Source: Anammoximicrobium sp032229885 (lineage in GTDB: Bacteria > Planctomycetota > Planctomycetia > Pirellulales > Pirellulaceae). Taken from it: a stretch of DNA of 34,705 nucleotides. Positions 1 to 6,699 of this stretch are shown piece after piece. Each line of letters begins with the position of its first letter. Position 1 is the stretch's first letter. The position numbers were made by a program, and so were the translations under genes. Where the stretch lies: contig JAVYAJ010000426.1 of assembly GCA_032229885.1 (NCBI GenBank), positions 1 through 34,705 on the forward strand, read 5' to 3'. A model generated the notes under the pieces. The model was not told the origin of the DNA. It saw only the letters and a list, made by a program, of their open reading frames with translations, and did no database searches.

Positions 1-49
1 CACCGGCTTTGCAAGCCGGGGGTTGACGGTTCGAGCCCGTTCGTCTCCA
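1..49 (+). tRNA. tRNA-Ala(UGC), 5' part outside the window
   Basis: The window opens inside a tRNA. The anticodon stem CCGGC/GCCGG (3-7, 15-19) closes a 7-base loop with anticodon TGC at 10-12. A 5-base variable loop follows, then a T arm (25-29/37-41) with loop TTCGAGC, the acceptor 3' strand CGTCTCC (42-48) and discriminator A at 49. The base at tRNA position 70 is T, which would form the G3:U70 pair that marks alanine tRNAs; the partner G lies outside the window. CCA is not encoded. About two thirds of the gene is visible. Confidence 0.93.
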
Positions 50-61
50 CTTGTCAGAATC

Positions 62-107
62 CCAAGAAACCCGCGTTTTCTCCGAGAAAACATGGGGGCT
101 TTCTTGG
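62..107 (+). terminator. Stem-loop just downstream of the tRNA
   Basis: The strand CCAAGAAACCC (62-72) pairs with GGG-c-TTTCTTGG (96-107, one bulged base). Inside it is a second perfect 7-bp stem GTTTTCT/AGAAAAC (75-81, 85-91) with loop CCG. It starts 13 bases after the tRNA end, so it may end or process the tRNA transcript. No T-tract follows, so intrinsic termination is uncertain. Confidence 0.45.
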
Positions 108-352
108 TGCTGGAGTTCAGGGTCTGTTTGTGGGCTATTACCCCCAGTAGTACGGACTATTCCACAGTATTCAGCAGAAAGGGGCAGCGCAGGGGGAAGC
201 GCAGGAGCAGCGCCAGCGGTCTGGCCGTCCGTTCCCGTCGCTTCGGTGGCGGTCCCCCTCGCCAGACGCGGCCAAAAGCCGGAAACTGCGGAATTTAGGC
301 GGAATTGGTTTTGCAAGGCTGTTGCGCAGTACGGACGACCGGAATCGTTTTA

Positions 353-394
353 GCCGAAGGCCATCTTCAACATAGCCTGGGGCAACGCCCCAGG
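353..394 (+). repeat. GGGGC-hairpin repeat, copy 1
   Basis: A 42-base unit starts with GCCGAAGGCCATC and ends in the perfect palindromic hairpin CCTGGGGC-AAC-GCCCCAGG (376-394). A second start of the unit (gccgaaggccatcatcaacg) lies at 421-440 without the hairpin. The layout resembles REP-like or MITE-derived intergenic repeats. Confidence 0.6.
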
Positions 395-501
395 AAGCAC
401 AGACGACAGCAACGGCGTTGGCCGAAGGCCATCATCAACGTGCCACCTCGGCCCGCATGAATAGGGCCTTCGACCAACAGGGGCTCGCGCGCGGCGCCTG
501 T

Positions 502-545
502 CCTGGGGCGTTGCCCCAGGCTGCGGTGAGCGGAGGTCTTCGGCC
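502..545 (-). repeat. GGGGC-hairpin repeat, inverted copy
   Basis: Read on the minus strand, this stretch begins GGCCGAAGACCTC and ends in the same hairpin CCTGGGGC-AAC-GCCCCAGG (502-520). It is therefore an inverted copy of the unit at 353-394, with a diverged middle. The two copies point toward each other, 107 bases apart. Confidence 0.6.
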
Positions 546-620
546 AAACAGAATCAGCGGCGATCTGTGTTCAAACGGGCAACAGCCGAAGCGGCCGTAG
601 TTTAAGAAATTGACCGCGCC

Positions 621-780
621 AGAGCGCGTCCGTCCAGGGCGGCGCACGGCCCCGCGCTCGTTGTCTAGCCATTTCGATTGCCATATTACTCGGCCCAGAT
701 CGTTTGTCTGGTAATCTGGGACGACTTCCCGTTTCATGTCCCGTCAATTCCGATTTGTGGCACTCGATGCCCATCGAGTT
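621..780 (+). repeat. Dispersed structured element, copy A
   Basis: This matches 22814-22971 along nearly its whole length. The best core (729-766 against 22921-22958) is identical at 34 of 38 positions. It contains a hairpin CCCAGAT/ATCTGGG (694-700, 714-720) and a terminal hairpin CTCGATG/CATCGAG (763-769, 772-778). The terminal stem is kept in the other copy with different bases. The element lies in gene-free DNA. Its nature, whether miniature mobile element, REP-like repeat or small RNA, is not known to me. Confidence 0.8.
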
Positions 781-1153
781 GAACCCAGAGGCTTCGACGA
801 AGACGCGTTTGGCGCAACCACCTCTGTTACCCTCGGCAGCACGTCGGGCAAGGAACCTTCGGTCGAGCCGGGCCTTTGTAACCCGACGCGTTAGCGAGGG
901 AAGGATAAAGATCGCGTTTGCAACGGTGGGATGATTTCTGCCGAGCCTTGTCGTTGCAACTTGCTGACGAGTGCCCTCAGAAGACCCTGTTCCCGGCAGG
1001 CTGTCAGTTCGGCTGTCACTGGGCCGTCACCTGTTGGGCCTTGGCCGCGGCTTGAAGCGCTCGGGCGGTGTGGCGTGCCAACGCCACGCAAGAACAATGC
1101 CCGTCAAGCGCATCGGTCGCCAGGGACAGCCGCCGGCGTAACCCAAGGAAACA

Positions 1154-1190
1154 AAAAATCCCCTCTCGCACCGCAGGACACGAGAGGGGG
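1154..1190 (-). terminator. Intrinsic terminator of the RRM gene
   Basis: On the minus strand a 9-bp stem CCCCTCTCG/CGAGAGGGG (1181-1189 with 1160-1168) is followed by ATTTTTTG. It lies about 40 bases past the stop of the RNA-binding protein gene, in the right orientation. Confidence 0.85.
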
Positions 1191-1229
1191 TTTCGAGTAT
1201 TTCGAGAACGTATTTTCGGGTTGCGTTTT

Positions 1230-1580
1230 CTAATAGCGTCGGCCGCCGTAGCCGCCGCCACCACCGCCGCCGCCTCGGCGACCGCCGCCACCATAGCCGC
1301 CTCGGCCGCCACCACCACCGCCGCCCCGATCCTCGCGCGGCCGGGCTTCGTTGACGGTCAACGAACGGCCGCCGAGATCTTGACCGTTCAACGCCGAAAT
1401 AGCCGACTGCGCGCCCTCGCCCGTCTCCATCTCGACAAATCCGAACCCTTTCGACCGCCCTGTGTCTCGGTCTACGACGACCTGGGCCGATTGCACCGCG
1501 CCGTGCTCTTCGAACAGCCTTTGCAGATCACTGTCGGTCGCCGTATAAGGCAGGTTGCCGACGTACAACTTCTTACCCAC
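1230..1580 (-). CDS. Glycine-rich RRM RNA-binding protein
   Basis: This 116-aa protein has a single RNA recognition motif followed by a glycine/arginine tail. It is expected to bind single-stranded RNA in the cytoplasm, like the bacterial and cyanobacterial cold-induced Rbp proteins. RNP2 is LYVGNL (5-10) and RNP1 is KGFGFVEM (44-51). The domain covers about residues 3-82 and the tail (86-116) is almost only G, R and Y. Translation starts at GTG: an AGAGGAG Shine-Dalgarno lies 7 bases upstream and no ATG is available. It stands alone, with its own terminator downstream and a possible long leader. The RNA target cannot be read from sequence; a cold-shock or RNA-chaperone role is inferred from the family. 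Confidence 0.95.
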   Translation of the reverse strand: MGKKLYVGNLPYTATDSDLQRLFEEHGAVQSAQVVVDRDTGRSKGFGFVEMETGEGAQSAISALNGQDLGGRSLTVNEARPREDRGGGGGGGRGGYGGGGRRGGGGGGGGYGGRRY

Positions 1581-1587
1581 GATGGGA

Positions 1588-1594
1588 CTCCTCT
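1588..1594 (-). promoter_or_regulatory. Ribosome binding site of the RRM gene
   Basis: AGAGGAG on the minus strand, 7 bases before GTG at 1580. It fixes the non-ATG start. Confidence 0.75.
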
Positions 1595-1754
1595 ACAGAA
1601 AACACCGTGCTGAACAGCTTCGGCCCACCGCGGGCTCGCCTCAGCACAAACGCAACCACAAACACGATCCGGGGACTAGCGAACCAACGGGCGAGATTCA
1701 ACGGTGAGGAAATCCGGCCAACCGACTTCGGCAAGTTCCGCGGGCTTGATCGAA

Positions 1755-1783
1755 AAACTATCAGAAATCATCCCGAAATGCAA
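1755..1783 (-). promoter_or_regulatory. Possible sigma-70-type promoter for the RRM gene
   Basis: On the minus strand TTGCAT (1778-1783) and TAGTTT (1755-1760) are separated by 17 bases. The -10 is a weak match. If used, it gives a leader of about 165 bases, as is common for cold-shock mRNAs. The rest of 1595-1997 shows nothing I can assign. Confidence 0.3.
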
Positions 1784-1997
1784 TCCCAAAGACCAAGAAA
1801 ACAATGCCGAGATACGGGTTGCGCGCCCGCGGCGGATCTCGAGTTCCCTGCACGGGCGCGCGTCTCGTCTGGGCACAAAGCGGCAGGACGGCGGATGCGC
1901 AAGACGCCGTTTTCGCGGCCGCCGTCTGCCATGGATCGCGCGTCGGGCCGGATGAAGGCGTCGGATCTTGTCCCGACCAGCCAGGCAGGGTAACGTA

Positions 1998-3608
1998 ATG
2001 CGCATGAATGGATCGCTTTCCTCCATCGACCTGCTGGTTGTGTTGATCTACTTGATCGCCACGATCGCTCTGGGTCTGTACCTGGGGCGAGGCATGAAAA
2101 GCGGTCAAGACTACTTTCTGGCGGGGCGCAGCTTGTCGTGGTGGGCCATCGGCTTGTCGCTTGTCGCCACGGACATCGGCGGGACGGACATCGTGGGCGT
2201 GGCTGGCGCGGCGTACACGCACGGGCTGGCGGTGGCCAACTTCGAGTGGATCGGTTGCGTGCCGGCGATGATCGTGGCGGCGTTCGTCTTCATTCCGTTC
2301 TTCTGGCGACTCGGCATCTATACGATCCCCGAGTACATGGAACGACGGTATCACGTCTCGGTGCGAATCGTGTTGGCCCTGTGTTGGCTGGTGTTCATGG
2401 CCTGCAACCTGGGCGTCATGCTGTACGCCTCGGCCAAGATGATGATCGTCTCGCTGGGCATCGACTGGACGGGTTACGCGTGGGCCGGCGTCAGCCTAGC
2501 CGGGCACGAGGTTCTGGGCTGCGCCATCGTCTTCGCGGTATTGGTCGGAATCTACACGTTTTCCGGCGGGCTCGCCGCAGTCGTGTACACGGACGTCGTC
2601 CAATGCGTCGTGATGATCGCCGGCTGTTTGTTGGTGCTCGTGATGGCGTTGGTTCAGGTCGGGGGCGTGGCGCCGTTGGTCGAGCAAATCGAACAGCACG
2701 ACCAGCAACTGGCGGACGCGGGATTGTCCGGCAATCGCACGGACCTGATTCAACCGGTCGATACGGCCAGCCCATTTCCGTGGACGGGAATCTTGTTCGG
2801 CTTGGCGCTGATCCTGTCGCCGGCCTATTGGATCAGCAACCAGGCGATCATCCAGCGGTCGCTCGGCGCGCGGTCGGCCTTCGACGCTTCGGCCGCGTAC
2901 GTCGCCGGGGCGTTGCTAAAAAATCTGATTCCGGTGATCATTGCCCTGCCCGGCTTGGCGGCGGTGGCCGTATTACCGGAACTGAGCGACGGCGACACGG
3001 CGTTTCCTTTGCTGGCCATGCGGCTGTTGCCGCTGGGCGCGCGGGGCATGTTTGTGGCTGCTTTTCTGGCAGCCTTGATGTCCAGCGTCGATTCGTATTT
3101 GAACGCCGCGGCGACCGTCTTTACCAACGATTTCTACGAGCGGCTGCGGTCGACGGACAGTGGGACGTTCGAAGCGTTGCACGTGGGACGAATCACGACG
3201 TTAGCGCTGGTTCTCTGGGCGATTGGCTTTGCCTGGTGGCTGAGCAAGGTCGAGAGCGCGGGGATCTACGCGATTTTCCAGACGCTGGTGTCGTTCTTTC
3301 AAGGCCCGGCCTTTGCGATCCTGCTGTTGGGCGTGTTTTGGCGACGGGCGACGGCCGCCGGAGCTTTGGTCGGCTTTCTGTGCGGCGTGTTCTGTGCGGT
3401 CGGGTTGTTCACGCTGAACCAGCCGTCGGTTCTTCAGTGGCTCGGTTGGCAGCCGCTGTTCAAGATCGAAGAACCGTTTCTGTACTACTCGATCTGGGCG
3501 TTTCTGATGACCGTTACGGTGGCGGCCTGCGTCAGTTTGGTGACGAAAGCCCCGCCATCTGAGCAAGTCGAACCGCTGCTGTTTCGGTCGTCGCCCGCGC
3601 GCGACTGA
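1998..3608 (+). CDS. Sodium:solute symporter family transporter
   Basis: This 536-aa inner-membrane protein belongs to the SSS/SSF family, which uses the sodium gradient to import sugars, amino acids, carboxylates and similar solutes. It has about 13-14 hydrophobic segments. The N-terminal DYFLAGR motif (38-44) and the FSGGLAAVVYTDVVQ stretch (188-202) are typical of SGLT/PutP-type carriers. I chose ATG at 1998 because AGGG lies 7 bases upstream; an in-frame ATG at 1968 would add ten charged residues without a ribosome site. A small membrane protein follows after 30 bases, probably in the same transcript. The overall look is closest to the sugar-type branch, but the substrate cannot be determined here. 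Confidence 0.93.
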   Translation: MRMNGSLSSIDLLVVLIYLIATIALGLYLGRGMKSGQDYFLAGRSLSWWAIGLSLVATDIGGTDIVGVAGAAYTHGLAVANFEWIGCVPAMIVAAFVFIPFFWRLGIYTIPEYMERRYHVSVRIVLALCWLVFMACNLGVMLYASAKMMIVSLGIDWTGYAWAGVSLAGHEVLGCAIVFAVLVGIYTFSGGLAAVVYTDVVQCVVMIAGCLLVLVMALVQVGGVAPLVEQIEQHDQQLADAGLSGNRTDLIQPVDTASPFPWTGILFGLALILSPAYWISNQAIIQRSLGARSAFDASAAYVAGALLKNLIPVIIALPGLAAVAVLPELSDGDTAFPLLAMRLLPLGARGMFVAAFLAALMSSVDSYLNAAATVFTNDFYERLRSTDSGTFEALHVGRITTLALVLWAIGFAWWLSKVESAGIYAIFQTLVSFFQGPAFAILLLGVFWRRATAAGALVGFLCGVFCAVGLFTLNQPSVLQWLGWQPLFKIEEPFLYYSIWAFLMTVTVAACVSLVTKAPPSEQVEPLLFRSSPARD

Positions 3609-3638
3609 AACCGATCCGCCCTTCGGGAGACGATCCTC

Positions 3639-3872
3639 ATGACGCCCCTACATCGGTTCGGAGACTTGTTGCGGAACAGCTTGCTGGCCGTTCCGCTGCC
3701 GCTGGTGCGAACTGTCATCCTGACGTTGCTGGCCGGCCTTTGTCTGTGGGTCTTGCTGTTGCCCCAGGAGGCGGTTGCCCGTCGCGACGCTTCGGGCCAG
3801 CGGACCGCCAATCTGCGCCCCTGGGCACTGCTGGCGTTGGCGATCCAGGTCGTCATCTACGCCCTGTTCTGA
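3639..3872 (+). CDS. Small two-helix membrane protein next to the symporter
   Basis: I do not recognise this 77-aa protein by name. It has a hydrophobic segment at about 17-42 (rich in L and V), a short polar, basic loop (about 45-60, with RRDASGQR) and a second segment running to the C terminus (62-77). A GGGAGA ribosome site lies 8 bases before ATG. It begins 30 bases after the symporter stop on the same strand, and a strong hairpin follows at 3911. Small membrane subunits occur beside other sodium symporters (for example DUF485-type or YhdT-type partners), so an accessory role is plausible, though no homology to these is visible. Confidence is good that it is a gene, low for function. Confidence 0.75.
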   Translation: MTPLHRFGDLLRNSLLAVPLPLVRTVILTLLAGLCLWVLLLPQEAVARRDASGQRTANLRPWALLALAIQVVIYALF

Positions 3873-3910
3873 GCCACCCACAAGCAACGCTCGCAGGATG
3901 GATCAGGCAC

Positions 3911-3949
3911 GGCGTCTTCGAGCGCGAGCGAAAAGGCTCGCGAGACGCC
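3911..3949 (+). terminator. Strong hairpin after the symporter pair
   Basis: GGCGTCT (3911-3917) pairs perfectly with AGACGCC (3943-3949), and inside it CGCGAGC pairs with GCTCGCG around the loop GAAAAG. It lies 39 bases past the stop of the small membrane gene. No T-tract follows, so it may stabilise the 3' end rather than terminate. The rest of 3950-4177 holds nothing I can assign. Confidence 0.45.
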
Positions 3950-4177
3950 CGGCTTATGTTTCGCGCCGATGACAGCGTTGAGCGGAGTCGATTCGCCAAC
4001 GCAGAATTGGCGGGATGCGACAGCCACCGCGGCGCGGTCGCCGGTGGCGCGTGACTGGAGTCGCGTGAGCGAGGGGGCACGGCGTCTCGCCGCACGCAAG
4101 AAACCTTGCGATGAAATACGCGGCTCCGAATCGCAGGCAATTCAGATGCCCGCCCCGGCTCCCACGGCCGCTGGGCC

Positions 4178-4217
4178 AAAAAAAGACAGCCGGCGGGCAT
4201 TTCGTCCGTCGGCTGTC
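4178..4217 (-). terminator. Intrinsic terminator of the outer-membrane protein gene
   Basis: On the minus strand GACAGCCG (4217-4210) pairs with CGGCTGTC (4192-4185), followed directly by seven T (4184-4178). It lies about 70 bases past the stop of the beta-barrel gene. Confidence 0.85.
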
Positions 4218-4285
4218 CGAGGTTCGGTCTAGGTCGCTGCCCGTCTATTTTGTTCAGACCGGCGGCGGGTTATGTAGCAGGCGAT

Positions 4286-5617
4286 TTAGAAACGGCCTTC
4301 GACGCGAGCGACCAAACCATCGAACGTGATCGTGTCGCCCATGTCGCGGAAATCGTTGGTCTGGACGCCATGGATCCAATCTTCTGTCTTGACGACATTC
4401 GTCCAGGCGCTGAACACATAGCCGATCGTGGCTTGTAGGCGACCCTCTGGAAGGTAGAAGCCGCCGCCAATTTCCAGATCGAACGTGGGCACAATTCGGC
4501 CCGCTTCCCAACCGGTGTTCACGCCATAGTTGCTGTTGTTCTGCACTGTTTGCTGGTAGGTCGCTTCGAACTCGCCCGCCAACAGGCTGGTCGTGCCTTT
4601 GGCGTACAGCTTGAGCGGCACAGTGGTGTAGAAGCGTTCCGCCTCGAGGCCCAACTTCAAACCGATCCCGTTGAAATCGATATTGGTGGCCGCGTTCGCG
4701 GCGTCTGGAAGCTGGGATAGGTCGTCCGAAAAGCGAGCAGAAAACGCCTGGTCCAACCGGCCGTAGCGCACTCCCAGCACATAATCCAGCGTCGACGTGC
4801 AGCTCTGCACCAGATAGCTGCGATAATCGATGTCCACCACGTCCAGACGCAAGTCGTGGCGAGCGGAGGCCTCGACGGTTCCCGTGATGGCACTGAAGGT
4901 CGCGGGATGCAGGACCATCGGCGTGATCTGGGACATCGGGTTGTTCGGGTTTCGTGTGATCCAGTCTTCGGACGATGTGTCGAACCACGTATAGCTCGCG
5001 CCGAGTTCGCTGCATTCGTCCAGTCCAATGCCGAATCCGAAGCGGAATCCGGCCGAGTAATCCTGATCGACCATGCCGATCGGCGAGATCTGGATCGGAA
5101 CGCCGGGGGTTGACGAACCCGGCGGCGGCGCCAGGTTCGAGTTGGTCTCGACAGCGTAGCAAACCTCGGAATCCCGCGTCCGCAGGTATAGGAACTCGCC
5201 GTAGACGCGGAACTTGTACGGGCTGCACACACAGCATCCGGTGTGGCCACAGGCTTTGTAGCTACCGAAATCAGACTCGGGAACGAGATCGTCGTTCGGA
5301 TTGGGCACAGCCACGGCGCGTGGCGCAGCCGCCGTTTCGTCGGCGGCCATGGTGACGCGAAAGGCCGGCCTGCCTCCTCCGTTCTGCCCTCGGATAATTG
5401 GCTCTGTCGAAACAGGCAGGACCGCGCCCGCGTCTTGGATGGACGCCGGCATCGGCTGGCCGTGCGCGCTGAGAACCACAGGACTCGCGTAGGCAGCCCC
5501 AACGTTGGGCGCCGATGAAGCGTGTTGCGGGATTGTCTGGGCGTCAGCTGCGACGCCTGCCACGAGCAGGACCGACAGCGTCCCCACCATCACACGAAGT
5601 CGCAAACGGTTTTTCAT
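4286..5617 (-). CDS. Lpg1974-type outer-membrane beta-barrel protein
   Basis: This 443-aa protein has a Sec signal peptide (basic start, hydrophobic 9-22, AxA-like site near 24-26), a proline/alanine-rich linker to about residue 120, and a beta-barrel domain. The barrel opens with VYGEFLYLRTRD (138-149), as in planctomycete proteins of the Lpg1974 pore-forming family. The last residue is phenylalanine (EGRF), the usual C-terminal signal for insertion by the BAM machinery. Alternating aromatic strands such as GASYTWFDTS fit a barrel. Four cysteines crowd at 123-131 (C-x4-CC-x-C) just before the barrel, which is unusual for an outer-membrane protein. A G-rich ribosome site precedes the ATG and a terminator follows. 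The role is probably passive diffusion or structural; the substrate is unknown. Confidence 0.88.
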   Translation of the reverse strand: MKNRLRLRVMVGTLSVLLVAGVAADAQTIPQHASSAPNVGAAYASPVVLSAHGQPMPASIQDAGAVLPVSTEPIIRGQNGGGRPAFRVTMAADETAAAPRAVAVPNPNDDLVPESDFGSYKACGHTGCCVCSPYKFRVYGEFLYLRTRDSEVCYAVETNSNLAPPPGSSTPGVPIQISPIGMVDQDYSAGFRFGFGIGLDECSELGASYTWFDTSSEDWITRNPNNPMSQITPMVLHPATFSAITGTVEASARHDLRLDVVDIDYRSYLVQSCTSTLDYVLGVRYGRLDQAFSARFSDDLSQLPDAANAATNIDFNGIGLKLGLEAERFYTTVPLKLYAKGTTSLLAGEFEATYQQTVQNNSNYGVNTGWEAGRIVPTFDLEIGGGFYLPEGRLQATIGYVFSAWTNVVKTEDWIHGVQTNDFRDMGDTITFDGLVARVEGRF

Positions 5618-6118
5618 GGAATATCCCCCCCATGTGAAAAGATCCGCTGTGTTTCATCGACCGTCATAACCGGATGCTGGAGAATCTTCGGTATGCACGG
5701 AACAGGCTTTCCAAATTTCCCAGTTTCTCAGTTGGCGCCCAGCACGAGGACAACGTTGCCGTCGAGCACGCGGGAGACCGTCGCGAGGCGGCGACTTGAA
5801 CGAGGCGCGAGGTGGAAATGCGCGGGTGATGGGATGACGCTCGGGCGCGTCGGCCCGCGTTTTGGTCGAGTAGTCGAGAAGAAATTGTCGCTCAGACGTC
5901 TCTGCTTGCCGGCCAGCTCGAACTCGTGCGACGTCAAGGCTAAGCGCTGGAGGTAGCCGTGTTTGTCAGCCGCGAGAATTCCGTCACACACACGTCAAGT
6001 CTTGTGAGGCGCGGGCGGACTGACGGCCGCCCTGCGAGGTTCCATTGCGAAGCCGCGAAAAAGACGGCCAGCGCGCTCACCGCCGCGGCACGTCTGATCG
6101 AGCGCGCCGATGACGCGG

Positions 6119-6135
6119 GCCGCGTCAGACGCGGC
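6119..6135 (-). terminator. Palindromic hairpin downstream of the 63-aa gene
   Basis: GCCGCGTC-A-GACGCGGC is a perfect inverted repeat about 70 bases past the stop of the 63-aa gene. No T-tract follows on the minus strand, so termination is only a possibility. Confidence 0.35.
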
Positions 6136-6138
6136 TGG

Positions 6139-6163
6139 CGACGCTCAGACCTGTTCTTTCCAC
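6139..6163 (-). repeat. 25-base direct repeat, extra copy
   Basis: These 25 bases are identical to 6202-6226, which encodes the last residues (WKEQV) and stop of the 63-aa gene. The offset is 63 bases. Confidence 0.9.
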
Positions 6164-6201
6164 TGCATCGAGACGTGGCGAGAAGCCGCGCCCACGAACC
6201 A

Positions 6202-6226
6202 CGACGCTCAGACCTGTTCTTTCCAC
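6202..6226 (-). repeat. 25-base direct repeat, copy inside the gene end
   Basis: This spans the last five codons and stop of the 63-aa gene plus a few bases beyond it. It is perfectly repeated at 6139-6163. Confidence 0.9.
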
Positions 6227-6399
6227 GTTCGCCAACTGAGCACGGCCAATCCTGCCGAGCAGAGGACGAACATGACGTCCATGACTAGATTGGCCTTTTT
6301 GAACGGCGCCATCCAGGATGGCGACGCCAAATCCCACAAGAAAATGGTAAACAGTACGGCGGCAATTGCCAGTCCAGCGATGCATAACGCCTTCGGCAT
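6208..6399 (-). CDS. 63-aa two-helix membrane protein
   Basis: I cannot name this protein. It has two hydrophobic helices (about 5-23 and 38-56), a short loop with WMAPFKKAN between them, and a basic tail WRTWKEQV. A TGAGGA ribosome site lies 8 bases before the ATG. Small proteins of this plan (short N terminus, two helices, aromatic/basic end) are common in planctomycete genomes, as far as I recall. It is transcribed away from the aminotransferase gene, with about 300 bases between the two starts. The final codons lie in a 25-base repeat that recurs just downstream. Confidence 0.72.
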   Translation of the reverse strand: MPKALCIAGLAIAAVLFTIFLWDLASPSWMAPFKKANLVMDVMFVLCSAGLAVLSWRTWKEQV

Positions 6400-6699
6400 G
6401 CGATGCGTCCTCAGAAGCTGCGTATATCGGCGTACTCTGCATTCATTCCGCGCGCAAGCTCACGGCAGGCTCCAGCTTGTCAACTGCCCAGCTTTCCAAC
6501 CGCGGCGCAATCGCCGTCTCTTAACGCGGCGGCGATCGGGCCGGCGGCAAGAGCGGGCTTCGGTGTATTGCGCACCCAAAGAATCAATATAGTCCAACAC
6601 AAGTCGTTGTCACCAGGGTAGATTATACGTTCGAACGAATCGAGTCGCATTTGGCTCGACGACGGCTTTTCACCGATTTCACGCGTGCGAAGGCGAAAA
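6400..6699. other. Divergent upstream region
   Basis: These 300 bases separate the divergently transcribed 63-aa gene and the aminotransferase gene. The right half is less GC-rich (for example around 6583-6640) and probably contains promoters, but I find no -35/-10 pair with good spacing. Confidence 0.4.

Larger units (their letters stand above)
108..1153. other. Gene-free intergenic region with repeats
   Basis: I see no convincing gene in this stretch. The open frames lack recognisable domains, overlap on both strands and run through repeat elements. It holds the inverted GGGGC-hairpin repeats at 353-394 and 502-545, a partial copy at 421-440, copy A of the dispersed element at 621-780, and a short stretch acccgacgcgttagcgaggg at 881-900 that resembles, from memory only, a motif scattered in planctomycete intergenic DNA. 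Confidence 0.7.
5618..6207. other. Intergenic region with hairpin and duplicated gene tail
   Basis: I see no supportable gene in most of this stretch. A minus-strand open frame at 5728-5991 has no recognisable domain, no clear ribosome site and biased composition. The right end carries a perfect palindrome at 6119-6135 and the extra copy of the 25-base repeat at 6139-6163. Confidence 0.55.

Noticed and set aside
2138..3562. 474-codon frame on the same strand as the symporter
   Set aside because: It overlaps the symporter in another frame and is arginine/glycine-rich without domains.
4254..5237. 327-codon minus-strand frame over the outer-membrane gene
   Set aside because: Alternative frame of the same strand; arginine-rich shadow without signal peptide or ribosome site.
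5728..5991. 87-aa minus-strand frame in the gap after the outer-membrane gene
   Set aside because: No ribosome site, no domain and unusual composition. I could not support it as a gene.
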